A stretch of 64,000 nucleotides of DNA from Flaccisagitta enflata (Eukaryota > Chaetognatha > Sagittoidea > Aphragmophora): assembly GCA_965153355.1 (NCBI GenBank), contig OZ231127.1:67580001-67644000 (forward strand), written 5' to 3'. Under the pieces are notes generated by a model. The model saw nothing but the letters and a program-made list of their open reading frames with translations. It searched no databases and was not told where the DNA came from. Both the position numbers and the translations under genes were made by a program. Of the stretch, positions 1 to 17,344 are shown piece after piece. Every line of letters begins with the position of its first letter. Within the stretch, counting starts at the first letter, position 1.

Positions 1-2181
1 TTCTTTTGGTAGAGTTTTCAAGTTATTGTCTGACAAGTCCATGAATGTCAAATTTCGGAGCAGCAATAAGGATGGACCGTCGATTCTGTCAAGGTCATTA
101 TATCTCATGCTTATTGATGTGATATTTTCTAGTTGTTTCGTAATGATAAGATTTTTCATTTGATTGTAAGAAAACTCTATTTTTGCTTCGTTGAAAGGAA
201 GGCAGACTGGAAGATGAGACAAATTTCTAGAGCTGCAGTTGATAATCACCGTTTTGAACTCTTTGTTTATGTTGCGAGAACAGGTTTCTGGGCAGCAAGG
301 TGTTTGATCATGCATGAACAAGAAATCCATCAGTAATCGATCCTTTGTATCGCAGCTGCATTTCCAGGGATTACCAGATAAGTGCACTGTTGGTATTTTT
401 CTTAAACACACTATTTCTGACTCGGTGAGATCATTCAAATTATTAAAGCTCAGATCCAGCTGTTCCAGCTGAATCGAATTACTAATCACGAATGAACCGT
501 CTGAAAGATTATTACGACTCAGATTTAGATTACCGATGTGCAACCATGGTTTTCCCGATAGTAATTCAAGCTTCTCCATGTAATTTCTTTGGAGTAGTAA
601 CTCTTCCATTATAGATACACCTAGTAACTCGAAATCGAGATGTACTTCTTTTATTTCATTGTAACTTAAATTCAAAACCCGAAGTGAATCCAATCCAGTT
701 AAGTCTATTTTTGACCATGACTTTATGTTGTTGTGTGAAAGATCCAACGATTTCAAGGCTGAACAATCTGAAAATGGTCCATCATGAATTTCCTTTATCT
801 CGTTTCCGACCAGACTTAAGTAGGCCAGAAGATTCTGATTGCGGAAAAGCTTGGGGTGAATTTCTTTTATATGATTGTTACCCAGATGCAATTCAACGAG
901 AATTAAATTACCAAAAGTGTTGGGTTGTAAATATGAAATGCTGTTGTTTGTTAGAGATATAGATTCTGTTTGAATACCATCAAATGCATTTTCATCGATT
1001 TCAGAAATATCACCGAAAGTTATGGATAGCATCGTCATTGCATGTTTCGCTACTAATGACTTTCTTGGTAATGAATGAAGATGTTTCGCATGTGAAACAT
1101 CCAGCGATTGCGTATCAACTATTAAGTGATTAATAGTTCTTACACAACCTTGGGCGCTAAGCAATGACAATGTAGATCGAGTCGCCAAGCCCTCCGAGCT
1201 CAATGTGAGTGAAACATTGTGACAGTCACCGCTACCATAACTCTGCCTATAAGTGCTATAACAACACCCTATGAGTACCATTTGTAGCTGATTAGAGTGG
1301 TTAAAGAATCCAGTTGGAAAATTAGTCAAAGGGTTGTGACTCATATCAAAAATAACAAGATTGGCGAGAGGCTTCAGTAAATTACTTGGGACAGTTGAGA
1401 GCATATTGTCAGTGAGAAGTAATGTTGTCAATTTGACAAGTCCTTTAAATGTATCTTTGTGCAGTTGTCGTAGTTTGTTTGACTCAAGATTAAGCTTTTC
1501 TAATTCTTGAAGATCGATGAAGGCATCGAATTTGATTTTCTCAATTCTATTCCCACCTAGATTAAGCAATTGTAATTTGGTAAGATTTTTGAATTCATTT
1601 CCTACTCGAGTCAAATGGTTGCCTTTCATCCCGATGAGCTTCAATTCATTCAGATTACGGAAAGCATATTCACCTATGTGACTCAATCTATAATTGTCGT
1701 GAATCTCTATCCATTTTATCATATTTGCCTTCGTAAAAGTTTCATTGGGAATAGTTTGTAAGGGTTGATTCGCCAAAGCAAAACCGTAAATACTTGGAAA
1801 ATCTGCCAACAGATAGTCCTCGAGCCAATGAATCCCTAATTGCGATGACATCAGACAGATCGAAAATGTTGATGATAAAACTGAGGCATTCGTCAGATAT
1901 GGCTCGTGTGGATCGTTTGTTTTTGCGTCCTTCAAAATTTCTCTGGAGAGAATGGAACATTGTTTTCCTTGCTTTTCTCGTCGGCAAAACCATGTGTCTA
2001 CATCTTGCTGGGGCCTGCTGTAGCACAACAGTGTGCAATTTTGCTCGATGGAATTGGATTTTTGCGGCTCGGGAGCCATAAATGGAATGCTTGAGTCTTG
2101 CGTTGCAAAATCTTTACTGAAAGCACTCTCAATTTGCCATCCAGCGATCAACAAGATCGCAACTCTTATGCAGAATATCAT
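1..2181 (-). CDS. Toll-like receptor ectodomain, 3' end outside the window
   Basis: An uninterrupted minus-strand frame of 727 codons runs from an ATG at 2181 to the window edge, so the C-terminus is missing. I translated it throughout and found no stop. Residues 1-20 form a signal peptide (MIFCIRVAILLIAGW...). A cysteine-containing N-terminal region follows, then about 15 leucine-rich repeats of the LxxLxLxxNxL type from about residue 150. Residues 604-610 (NPWKCSC) begin an LRR C-terminal cap, followed at once by an LRR N-terminal cap (PCCPETC, 628-634) and further repeats. This CT cap-NT cap arrangement is the multiple-cysteine-cluster layout of Drosophila Toll. The rest of the ectodomain, membrane segment and TIR domain would lie to the left. 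Known role of the family: cell-surface innate immune or developmental signalling. Inference: a LRR receptor without TIR remains possible until the 3' part is seen. Upstream is a (GTT)n tract, open in the same frame, but the signal peptide favours this ATG. Confidence 0.88.
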   Translation of the reverse strand, partial: MIFCIRVAILLIAGWQIESAFSKDFATQDSSIPFMAPEPQKSNSIEQNCTLLCYSRPQQDVDTWFCRREKQGKQCSILSREILKDAKTNDPHEPYLTNASVLSSTFSICLMSSQLGIHWLEDYLLADFPSIYGFALANQPLQTIPNETFTKANMIKWIEIHDNYRLSHIGEYAFRNLNELKLIGMKGNHLTRVGNEFKNLTKLQLLNLGGNRIEKIKFDAFIDLQELEKLNLESNKLRQLHKDTFKGLVKLTTLLLTDNMLSTVPSNLLKPLANLVIFDMSHNPLTNFPTGFFNHSNQLQMVLIGCCYSTYRQSYGSGDCHNVSLTLSSEGLATRSTLSLLSAQGCVRTINHLIVDTQSLDVSHAKHLHSLPRKSLVAKHAMTMLSITFGDISEIDENAFDGIQTESISLTNNSISYLQPNTFGNLILVELHLGNNHIKEIHPKLFRNQNLLAYLSLVGNEIKEIHDGPFSDCSALKSLDLSHNNIKSWSKIDLTGLDSLRVLNLSYNEIKEVHLDFELLGVSIMEELLLQRNYMEKLELLSGKPWLHIGNLNLSRNNLSDGSFVISNSIQLEQLDLSFNNLNDLTESEIVCLRKIPTVHLSGNPWKCSCDTKDRLLMDFLFMHDQTPCCPETCSRNINKEFKTVIINCSSRNLSHLPVCLPFNEAKIEFSYNQMKNLIITKQLENITSISMRYNDLDRIDGPSLLLLRNLTFMDLSDNNLKTLPKE

Positions 2182-2203
2182 GTTGTTATTGTTGTCGTTG
2201 TCG

Positions 2204-2285
<82 letters not shown>

Positions 2286-2312
2286 GGTTGTTGTTGTTGT
2301 TGTTGTTTATTT
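2182..2312. repeat. (GTT)n microsatellite at the Toll-like start codon
   Basis: Near-perfect GTT repeats (AAC on the coding strand) directly abut the start codon of the Toll-like gene. They lie in its 5' untranslated or promoter region, or would encode poly-Asn if translation began further upstream. Confidence 0.95.
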
Positions 2313-3212
2313 TTTTGTTGTCGTTGTTGTTGTTCCTGTTTATTTTGTTTTTATTTATATATTTCTGCTGGCGTCGTTGTTGTTGTGGTCATGCAGCCAT
2401 GTGGTCTTGGCAATGTTGAGCTGGGCTGAGGTGTCTATTGAATATCCAATCAACTTCTATCATGTTATCACCCAAGAGTAAAGCTGTTTTGAAAGAAAAA
2501 GCCGGATACAGCTAAGAATTAGAGACTAGCGTTTGGGCAGGGGGAAAAACTGATCAATGGGGGTTGTTGGTTGGTTTACAGTGGGTGGCAATGGTAATAA
2601 TATACTACCCAGGAAATAAGTCTACATTCACCAACAAGAGGTGATAAACACACTTCCAGTGACCATGGGTAGGAAAAATTGGTGAGATTCTGAAACTGCT
2701 TCGAAAGATCTATCTTCTGAGACCAATCCCATTTTTAGTCGTTCTTAGCGTTTAGAAATATGAGCGATTTAAAGATGACAACCATTTTTTGAAAATGCAG
2801 AAAAATCAGACGTGAATCAGTTTTGGTGAGCGTATCTATCTACACGCAGGTTTTGGCATTGTTTTGGTAGATTAGGTATATCATTTTAGATTTTTTTATC
2901 AACATATGAGTGCCCCATTAAGTCCCCATTTCACATAAGTTGAATAGGTTTGGCCTAAATTCAAGGATCAGGAACAGGAAGAATCGATGACATCGACTGA
3001 ATGGCTGAAAAAAATTGCGCAAAAATCTGCGGTGACATGTATGGGCAGAATTCATGTAAGAACTCAGAAAACAGTCACTAAGGCTAATGGAGGCAGTCAA
3101 AGCCTAGGGAAGACATCAGATGAGGTACTGAAAAAAAGAAACCCCTCACTCTCTTTATTTTTATCAGTAATATCCTCTTCAAGTGAACGTAGACTTATTT
3201 CTTAGGTAGTAA
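2313..3212. other. Intergenic, no gene recognised
   Basis: No coding signal or repeat family was recognised, apart from a short stretch at 2908-2930 (GCCCCATTAAGTCCCCA) resembling the core motif of the inverted-repeat element at 62595-63086. Confidence 0.5.
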
Positions 3213-3545
3213 AAAGCCGTGGACTGATATTCAGGAAATGGGTTACGGACGAATGGAAGGACGAACCGACTCACTCTCTTGTAGAGAAGTGAGGACGCAT
3301 CTATGTTTCCGAGTGTGTTGGAGCGCGTAGACTGATATTCAAAGAATGGGTTACAGACGGATGGACAGACGGGTCGACACTTCCTCTGATAGTGATCCGA
3401 GGACGCATCTGATAATGATTAGGGGTGGTTTCTGTTTGTGTGGGAGTGCGTAAACTGATATTCAGAGGAAGGGTTTTGAACGGACGAATGGACCAACCGA
3501 TGCACCCTCTTATTGAGATGAGGTGATCGACGCATCTAAAAACGC
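3213..3545. repeat. Degenerate tandem repeat, three units of about 110-120 bp
   Basis: Units start with ACTGATATTCA at about 3223, 3331 and 3454. Each contains a GGACGAATGGA-like stretch and ends near GAGGACGCATCT or CGACGCATCT. Confidence 0.8.
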
Positions 3546-4516
3546 CACGGAATATAAAGTAAAGTGAAGTTAGTGACGAACTGACGGTAATTTCAAATCA
3601 ACTAGGGTTAGCTGTGGCTGTTAGCTGTGGCATTGGTTAGCTGTGTCATTGAAAATACTTCTTTAATATAGATGATAGTAGACTTCTAATTTCATGTTCA
3701 AGAAACAAGTTTGCCTGTGAAGCTTAGTGGATGCGATCTTAATAGACGGTACTGTATCTGAAAATATCTAGCCTAATGGTAGTCTTAAAAAGGGCACCCC
3801 AGTTAGATTAAAAGACTACGAGCTAGACTATGAGCGAGCAGATGGTTTAATTTTCCATTTCATTCAGTCAGACTAATTACCTGATTTATTTTTGTGTGTA
3901 GGTCAAAAATTGCCATTTGATCCAGTTAGTTTGGACGGAAAAAGCAATCGGGCGTACATGCTTGGAAAAATCATCGATGAAAAATACTTTTAAATCTTCC
4001 AGAATTTCTTGATTTACTGAGCACCCCAGGTCAGACTCACACAAGCAAAAAGATGAAAAGAATTGATTTTTGGTCCACGCATCTCTAACTCATAGTATTC
4101 GAAATTCTGCATTCTGTCCGTCCGTGATTTTTTTTTCATTGTCTGCCAGCAATTTTTTACCCCCTCCTCCCCCCGCAGAACAACAACAAAGCCCTCGGGG
4201 TCAAAAAATTTCTAATTAGCTATTTTCTCCACCTTAGGGTGCGTTTTTACACAAAACCACAATCACGATTATAAAGTGGGTTTGGCAATTTGCAATTTCA
4301 CACGTTTCAGCTCACTTTTCCATTAAAAATATCAGTCTCGAGACAGATATTAACGTTAACTCGTTCCAAGCTATCAAATGCAATGTAAGCCACTTCTATG
4401 AGCCAAAATGCAAGGATTTGGGTGGCCTCAATGAAGATCTTTGGATCGCTTTCAGTGGGTTTAATTCTGTGGTGGTCACCCTATTTCAGTTGCTTCTGTC
4501 ATGTCATTCTCAGGTT
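3546..4516. other. Intergenic, nothing recognised
   Basis: AT-rich sequence without a supported exon, RNA gene or repeat. Confidence 0.5.
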
Positions 4517-4518
4517 TA

Positions 4519-4929
4519 CAACGCGAATTAAAAAAAAAGACGCACCTTCTTATTTGTTGATAAACCTGACTTAAAAAGTGTTCACAAAATTTTATAGAGA
4601 AAATGATTTTGAAGATTTTCAAATTATCTTTCATTCTAGACCAATCCCAGATCTGTATCTTTAACGGTTTAGGAGCTAGAGCTTTCTAAAGTGGAACACC
4701 ATTTTGCTGATTTGCATCTTTTTCAAAAGGACTGCAAAAACAAATTTGTCAACATTTTTACTCAAACTAATGCCATTTCCAAACGAAAAAAGATAGAGAT
4801 ACCAGATTGGCGCCAAATGAAAGAGTTCTTCAAGGGCTTCAAAATGGTCTACGATTTTAATTAGTTTTTTTGATTTTTAATGGCCCAATCAACCATTAAA
4901 AAGTGCGTCTTTTTTTAAAATTCGTATAG
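4519..4929. mobile_element. 411-bp TA-flanked miniature inverted-repeat element
   Basis: Ends are imperfect inverted repeats of about 25 bp: CAACGCGAATT, an A-run, then GACGCAC on the left and its complement on the right (complement reads CTATACGAATT...GACGCAC). TA dinucleotides at 4517-4518 and 4930-4931 fit a Tc1/mariner-type target duplication. Interrupted relatives occur at 52038-52905 and 55685-56178. The element at 24900-25503 has similar ends. Confidence 0.8.
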
Positions 4930-5163
4930 TAACTCCTGCAGTTTTCTAACTCCAGTTTAAGTACAGTGGTAATCCACCTTTTTTAGCACCGGTTATAAAA
5001 GCATTTCTCATAAATGACATCGTCAAAAGTCCCAAAATTTCTTGGGCTTTTGCGAGGTTATAAAACACTAAATGCAATATTATAAACTTTCCAATATGAT
5101 AACATTCATTTCTGGTCCCAAGAGGATTCTAACCTGATATGAAGATAATATAAGAGTAACAAG

Positions 5164-5682
5164 TCATCCAAGGATCGCACATGGTCAGCGGTACCCGATG
5201 CCCTGCTTGGAGTGATTAGCTGAAGAATTGGAGTGAGAGCAGGGCAGCGGCCCCAAAGGGCCGATGTCCTGTAGGACACAGGGGTGAATTTCCAGACATC
5301 CTGAGTGGGCATATTTGAGGCCTTGTTAGCAACTTTCCATGTTATTTAATAGTGATTTTCCATTTTCTCAATTTCTTGTGAATTTATCATGTTATTCATT
5401 GGGAATTTTACATTTTTCTCAATTTTCATTAATTTTCTATGTTATTCAATGGGAATCATGCAATTTTTCACCTTTTTGTAAATTTTCTATGTTATTCAAT
5501 GGGGAGCTTGTATTTTGTCAATTTCCCATGTTATTCAATGGGAATTTGAGGCTTGAGAAGCTTCAGGGGGGACTTACGGAAGTACGGACGTACGGATGTA
5601 CAGATGTACGGACGTCTGAAAATTCAACCCTGTGTCCTGCAGGACATCGGCCCTTTGGGGCCGCTGCCCAAAAATGTAGGAG
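5164..5682 (+). mobile_element. Free-standing inner module (alpha) with a 50-bp minisatellite core
   Basis: Begins GTCATCCAAGGATCGCACAT, then GGTCAGCGGTACCCG and a left arm (GGCAGCGGCCCCAAAGGG, GTCCTGTAGGACACAGGGG). The complementary right arm ends at GGGGCCGCTGCCC. Between the arms are about five degenerate units of roughly 50 bp, each containing ATGTTATTCAATGGGAAT, followed by GGAC-type repeats. Confidence 0.8.
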
Positions 5683-5706
5683 ATTTTGTTGTTTTATCCA
5701 TTATAA

Positions 5707-5874
5707 CAAGGCTGGATACACGGCTACCCCAGTCGCGTGCAGGTGGGCAGGGGCCATATTTGTGGTCAGTGGAGCATTTGGGCAGGAGCGGTATAGCCAA
5801 AAACCCCATAAACGCCAAAAAAAGTAAAGTGTGATGGACGGACGGATGGATGGATGGACGCTTAGCACGCGGCT
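5707..5874 (+). mobile_element. Hairpin-ended repeat family, type A copy
   Basis: Starts CAAGGCTGGATACACGGC, carries the distal arm AGTCGCGTGC and the conserved GGTGGGCAGGGGC, and ends at a decayed terminal hairpin GCACGCGGCT before an A-run. It lies in inverted orientation to the copy at 6013-6186. Confidence 0.8.
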
Positions 5875-6012
5875 AAAAATAACCATTCAATAACCATTCA
5901 ATAACCATTCAATAACCATAGTACGCGAGTAAAAATAACCATTCAATAACCATTTTCATAAATGAATATAACAAATACAAAAATTTCCCAGCCATCATTT
6001 TTAGTCCATAAT

Positions 6013-6186
6013 TAGTCGCGTGCTACGCGACTCTACACCCCGCTTTGTTGGTCCGTCCGTCCGTCCATCACACTTTACTTTTTTGGCGTCTTTGGCCATG
6101 CTGCTCCTGCCCAAATGCTCCACTGACCTCAATTATGGCCCCTGCCCACCCGCACGCGACTAGGGCAGCCGTGTATCCGGCCTTGT
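6013..6186 (-). mobile_element. Hairpin-ended repeat family, type A copy
   Basis: Hairpin AGTCGCGTGC-T-ACGCGACT follows TTAT/ATT-rich sequence. The distal GCACGCGACT matches the hairpin arm exactly, and the copy ends GTATCCGGCCTTG before a T-run. Internal GTCCGTCC repeats separate the two ends. Confidence 0.85.
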
Positions 6187-6573
6187 TTCTAATGTAGATG
6201 CCAGCATTAAATCTTAAAAAAAAAAAAATCTTATTTTGTCAAAGTTGGAAATTTGGTATAACAACATTCGGATATAAGAGACAGAAATAGCCGGTCTCCT
6301 CAAGAACTTTATATCAACTTCCCAATGTAACAGGTTTCAGCGATGCAGGTTGTGAGGACTCGAAAGAATGGGTCGCATTGGAAAATCTTTGGCCGTGGCC
6401 TATTTGGCCTTGTTTAAACGTCAACATTTTCCGTATATATCGGGCAATAAAATATTTTTCTCTGCAAAACGTTACTGTCACTCGATGAACATAAAAACTC
6501 CGATGAACCTTTTTTACGTTGCGGACTCGCAAATCCGTGAGAGGCCATGTCCGTCCGTCCGTCCTGCCATCTA

Positions 6574-6822
6574 TGCATCTATTCCGTTATTCAATGGGAA
6601 TTTGAGAATTCAGAAGTTTTGGTGGGGACGTATGGACGGACGGACGGACGGACGGACGGAGGGACGGACGGACGGACGGACGGACGGACGGACGGACGGA
6701 CGGACGGACGGACGGACGGACGGACGGACGGACGGACGGACGGACGGACGGACGGTCGTAGGCAAATTCACCCGTGTCCTACAGGACATCGGCCCTTTGG
6801 GGCCGCTGCCAAAAAAGAAAGA
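6574..6822 (+). mobile_element. Partial alpha inner module
   Basis: Contains the TTATTCAATGGGAATTTGAG core and the right arm GGACATCGGCCCTTTGGGGC. The left arm is missing. The middle is occupied by a (GGAC)n array. Confidence 0.7.
6632..6755. repeat. (GGAC)n microsatellite
   Basis: About 30 nearly perfect GGAC units inside the partial alpha module. This is an expanded form of the GGAC/GTCC stretch present in nearly every copy of the hairpin family. Confidence 0.95.
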
Positions 6823-6904
6823 AATGAAGAGAAAAGCAATAACTGACGAAAACTAGGCAAAACAAGGTTCAAAACGGCGCGCCTGGCGTTACTAATTCTA
6901 TGCC

Positions 6905-7132
6905 CCTATCCGGATCCCGAGCTCTATCAGACCTATCCCTAGCTCTATCAAACCTATCCCTAGCTCTACCGGACCGATCCCTAGCTATTACAGACCTATC
7001 CTTAGCTCTGTCACACCTATCTCTAGCTCTATTGGACCTTTCCCCAGCTCTATCGGACCTATCCCTGTAGCTCAATCAGATCTATCTCTGGCTCTAGCTG
7101 ACCTATCTCAAGCTCTATCAGACCTATCCGGG
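6905..7132. repeat. 21-bp minisatellite
   Basis: About 11 degenerate units of the form AGCTCTATCAGACCTATCCCT. Minus-strand translation gives an Arg/Asp-rich repeat, but there are no gene signals, so it is treated as non-coding. Confidence 0.9.
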
Positions 7133-7196
7133 GCGTATTTAAAGGGGCCGACGGGGTAGCAATGGCGACCCATGTCAGACACAAATGACATGAGGA

Positions 7197-7412
7197 ACAA
7201 GACCAGCTACATGGCTACCCCAGTCGCGTGTGGGTGGGCAGGGGCAGTAATAGAGAAGGTCACGGGAGCATTTGGGCAGGAGCAGTGAGCTCAAAATGCT
7301 ATAAACGTTGAAAAAGTAACAACTGATTAGGGGACTAACCGACCGACCAACCGACCAACCGGCCGACCAACGTACGGACAAAGCGGGGTATAGAGTTGCG
7401 TAGCACGCGACT
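7197..7412 (+). mobile_element. Hairpin-ended repeat family, type A copy
   Basis: Starts CAAGACCAGCTACATGGC, with distal arm AGTCGCGTGT and GGTGGGCAGGGGC. Ends with the hairpin GTTGCGT-AGCACGCGACT and an A-run. GACC/AACC repeats lie between. Confidence 0.82.
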
Positions 7413-7649
7413 AAAAACTGGAAAGTATGCTGAAGCGTCTGTCTTCAAAGGAGATAAATGCTGTCCTAAAAACCGTCTCAAGTTATGTCAGTACGTTTTT
7501 GCGTACGTTTGAAGTAAGTTGGTGGGTTATTGTTTTCTTGGGCTTAGCATTATCCATGGCGTCTCAGAACATCACAGATCGAAGATCGCAGATCGAAGTA
7601 GGTATATATGCTGGCACATGGTAGTCCTGGGATTCTAAGCAGATAATTG

Positions 7650-8425
7650 CCCAATAGAGTGAACTCAATTTGGGCACTCGAATGAAACGCTATTTCCAAG
7701 CACTTCTGTTTTCCTTTTGCATATCAAGACCCCCCATCTCTTTGGAAAATTGATTTGGACATGATCTAGGCACCACGCCATCAATGCTGTAGTTGCATAG
7801 ACAGTCTATGGACAAAACGAGGAGAGTATATTTTGCTGATCACCGTTATAACGCTTAGGCGTAGTTGATTTTAAAATATAAGTTTGTAATAACCTCATAG
7901 AAATTTACTAAAGACTGAAAGAATTAATGGAAGAACGATTACTACCTGTAGTAATCGTTCAAAATATAGGTTTGTAATTGACTTGAAAAAGATTACTTAG
8001 GACTGAAAGAAACTAACGGAAGAACAATTTCTACCTGTAGTAATCGTTCCTGCAATAGTTTCTTTCAGTCCTCAGTCATTTTCTATGAGGTAATTACAAG
8101 CCTAAAAATTGAACAATTACTACAAATAGTAATTGTTCTTCCGTTAATTCTTTCAGTCCTTAGCATCATACCGGTGATTAGCAAAATCTACTCTCCTCGT
8201 TTTGCCCATAGACTGTAGAATTGATTGCTGGAGTTTTAAGAGAAATTTCTCCCATAGACACTCTACACAACTGCAACATTGATGACGTGGTGCCTAGATC
8301 AAGTCAAAATCCATTTTCAAATGAGATTGGGCTCTTAATATGCAAATGGAATAAGAAAATGGCTTGGATATGATGCTTCGTTCAAATTCCAAAATTGAGC
8401 CCTCTCTATATGCCCAAGTTGTTTG
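7650..8425. mobile_element. Long foldback element of about 775 bp
   Basis: Two arms of about 350 bp are imperfect reverse complements. GATCTAGGCACCACG (7762 onward) pairs with CGTGGTGCCTAGATC (8286 onward), and ACAAAACGAGGAGAGTA pairs with its complement near 8198. Nested smaller palindromes with CTTTCAGTCCT and GTAATCGTTC lie in the centre. There is no coding potential. The exact ends and target duplication could not be fixed. Confidence 0.8.
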
Positions 8426-8848
8426 TAACAGCTCCAAGGCCACCCAATACCATAAGTATTATTTAGGTATTAACCCCCCATTTCCAGCTCAATTCAGAAC
8501 TCAATCGCTCATATTCGGCCACTTTCTCAGCTTCTTTTTTTTTTCATAAATATATGGACATCCACTGGGCCTTCTTATCGTTCATATCTTTGACAATTAT
8601 GTCAGGCCAATTTGCTTCAATTTGCCTTGTTGTCGCAATGAGTTGAGTTGCTATGGATGAAGCTGAAGTACGGACAATCATGACTCAGAATTACATGTGC
8701 ACATTCTGATTATTTTCAGACAAGTCTATATCCTGTTTTGGCTTGCTTGTGGTTGTAAATCTCTCTGTCTCTGTCTCTGTGTCTCTGACTCCATTTCTAG
8801 CCTAGCAGTGTGTAAAGAGCTGTTCTTTCTGGTCCTTTCTGTCTATCA
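8426..8848. other. Intergenic, nothing recognised
   Basis: No exon or repeat recognised apart from a short CTCTGT stretch near 8761. Confidence 0.4.
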
Positions 8849-8854
8849 GTAATA

Positions 8855-9287
8855 CACGCTGTATTTTGTCTAAGAACACTGTTTATAAGAACATCAGCCT
8901 CAGATATGGTGAAAAAATAAGAACATTCTAAGAACGTGCCCAGGCTCAGATTTTTGCACAAATACATCCTACAGTACGCTTTTATATGATTTTTTGAGGA
9001 AACTATGAAAAAACGTTGTTCAGAATCCTCCAACCTAAACAATTCAACTTATTACTTTTATCATTTATATTTTTTTAAATTTCATGACTTAACATAAACA
9101 AAAATTGTAAACACTGAGAATAAAATATATCATTTCATTGAATATGACTAATTAGTAACTCTGATAAAGAACTTCCATGCTACATAAATAAGAACAGGTT
9201 AAGAACATTTGAGGCTGAAAATTGGCAAAAAATAAGAACGCTGAGCCTCATTTCAAAAAACTGTGTTCTTATAAAAAATACGGCGTG
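8855..9287. mobile_element. TA-flanked miniature element, copy 1 (CACGC ends)
   Basis: Flanked by TA at 8853-8854 and 9288-9289. It begins CACGC and ends GCGTG. Subterminal inverted arms contain TAAGAACACTG and CAGCCTCA, and their complements near the right end. It is homologous to 25980-26403, with a fragment at 16657-16722. It lies about 220 bp past the stop of the Patched-related gene. Confidence 0.85.
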
Positions 9288-9505
9288 TAAACTAGAGGAA
9301 GAAATTAAAAAACGATGATATTTTTCTAAAAAGTCATAGAAGAATCATGACAATGACAAGATAATGACAGGGCCCAAACGTGCACCTGGTGGATCGTTTA
9401 CCGAACAAGTGACCCACAAATCAATAGACCAACGAACGCGCTCTGGCGCATTCACAAATCGTACAAGTCTAGGCATCTATAAAAAGAAACCAGTTAAAGA
9501 TTGAC

Positions 9506-15771
<6,266 letters not shown>

Positions 15772-15812
15772 CTCTCGAAATCTTCTAAAAATATTTTGCT
15801 GTTTTATGAAAG

Positions 15813-15885
15813 GTGTTGTTGTTGTTGTTGTCGTTGATGTTGTTTATGTTGTTGTTTATGTTGTTGTTGCTGTTGTTGTTGTTGC

Positions 15886-15981
<96 letters not shown>

Positions 15982-15990
15982 GGTTGTTGT
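15813..15990. repeat. (GTT)n microsatellite upstream of the Patched-related start codon
   Basis: Begins about 40 bp upstream of the ATG at 15771, in the 5' untranslated or promoter region. An in-frame stop near 15856 separates any poly-Thr reading from the gene. Confidence 0.93.
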
Positions 15991-16656
15991 TGTTTTTTTT
16001 TTCTCGTTAAGGACATTTGAATTTTTAATCTTGATACATTTTTTACTAACAAATTGTTTTTTATCGTGAAAACATAGGTCCATTGGATCACAAATTTTGA
16101 AGAGAGCTGAAAAATCCTTGGGTGTTGCTTGTGATTGTCAATTGGGTTGTCAGTTCTAACGTTTTCGGTTCCCTTTCATCCAAGAATCAATGACCAATAA
16201 GCAAGTTTATAAAGGGTGTTGCCGATTTTTTTTATTGATTTTGATTGTTCGATGACAGTTTTTATTATGAATGACGGTTAAGGATTTGACAGTGGCGAAC
16301 ACTTCATGCAATTCCTTTCATTCTGAACTACGTATTTTAAAATAAGGGTAACGCCAGATCTCTGAAAAAAGGTACAAATATTTGACAAGAGAAAAAGAAA
16401 GGATCAGATTCGGGTAGATTTTTTTTGTCGAAAATTTCCACAATTCCACGAAGGATTTGGTTTCAATTCTAGAACTCTCGACTCGCTCGAAAAAATCTAC
16501 GGAGCTGCATTACTCGATGTTATAAAAAAGTTCTGTGAAAGCGGTGTAATCCTTCAAAACATTGCGAGTCTTCCCGTTGGCGCAGATTAAACCTTAAAAA
16601 AGAAAGAGAAAAGAAGTATTTAGATTGAAGTTACAGTGATATCACACTTTTCATTT
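15991..16656. other. Intergenic, presumed 5' flank of the Patched-related gene
   Basis: No further exon, TATA box with supporting context, or repeat recognised. Confidence 0.4.
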
Positions 16657-16722
16657 TTTATAAGAACCTAGTTTATAAAAACATCAATCTTCAAAAAAGT
16701 TCAAAAATTAAGAACGTTGTAG
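16657..16722. mobile_element. Fragment of the CACGC-ended miniature element
   Basis: TTATAAGAACCTAGTTTATA and the following AAAACATCA resemble the left arm of the copies at 8855 and 25980. Confidence 0.5.
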
Positions 16723-16730
16723 CTATTTTA

Positions 16731-17336
16731 CCATCTTGGTCAAAATATCGTCTTACCTTTAGGGCTAATTTGTGATAAAACTACTTCAAAAATCATAATG
16801 AAATCAGTGACCATTGGAAAGAGCTTGAAAAAAATCTTCAAAATGCCGCCAAGCAGAATTCAGTAGCTCAATTCGTTTAGATTTTAGAGTCAAAAGAGTA
16901 AAAAAGTTCACTTAAACAAAAACAGCAAATATGCAAAAAAATGGGGGAAAAATGTTGACCTGTCTTTTTTCACTTTTTTTAGGCTTATCATGATAAGATC
17001 ATGTAAAAATTGGTGACCATTAGAAAGATCTTCAAAAAATCTGCGTAATGCCGCCAAGCAGATTTTTTTAGCTCCAACTGTTAAGATTTTATTTAAAAAT
17101 GAATGTACCTTGGTTTGAAAGTGGTAAGAAAAAAAATGTTTTAAAAATTGAAGGACTTTGGTGTAAAAAATGGTTCAAAAATCCTTCATCTATGTCTACC
17201 AAAATGATTACAAATGATATTTAATACCAAGAAAGCCTAGACTAAACATTTCTATAGAAAAGTTGAACTATTACAAAACATAATGGCAATAAATAACTGT
17301 ATTGTTTTACTGAGACGATATTTTTGACCAAGATGG
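16731..17336. mobile_element. 606-bp TA-flanked miniature inverted-repeat element
   Basis: Inverted ends CCATCTTGGTCAAAATATCG and complement, flanked by TA at 16729-16730 and 17337-17338. The interior has two related blocks containing ATGCCGCCAAGCAGA. No transposase frame. Confidence 0.85.
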
Positions 17337-17344
17337 TACTAGTA

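Noticed and set aside
6869-7075. Arg/Asp repeat protein on the minus strand
   Set aside because: Translation of a degenerate 21-bp minisatellite with no gene signals.
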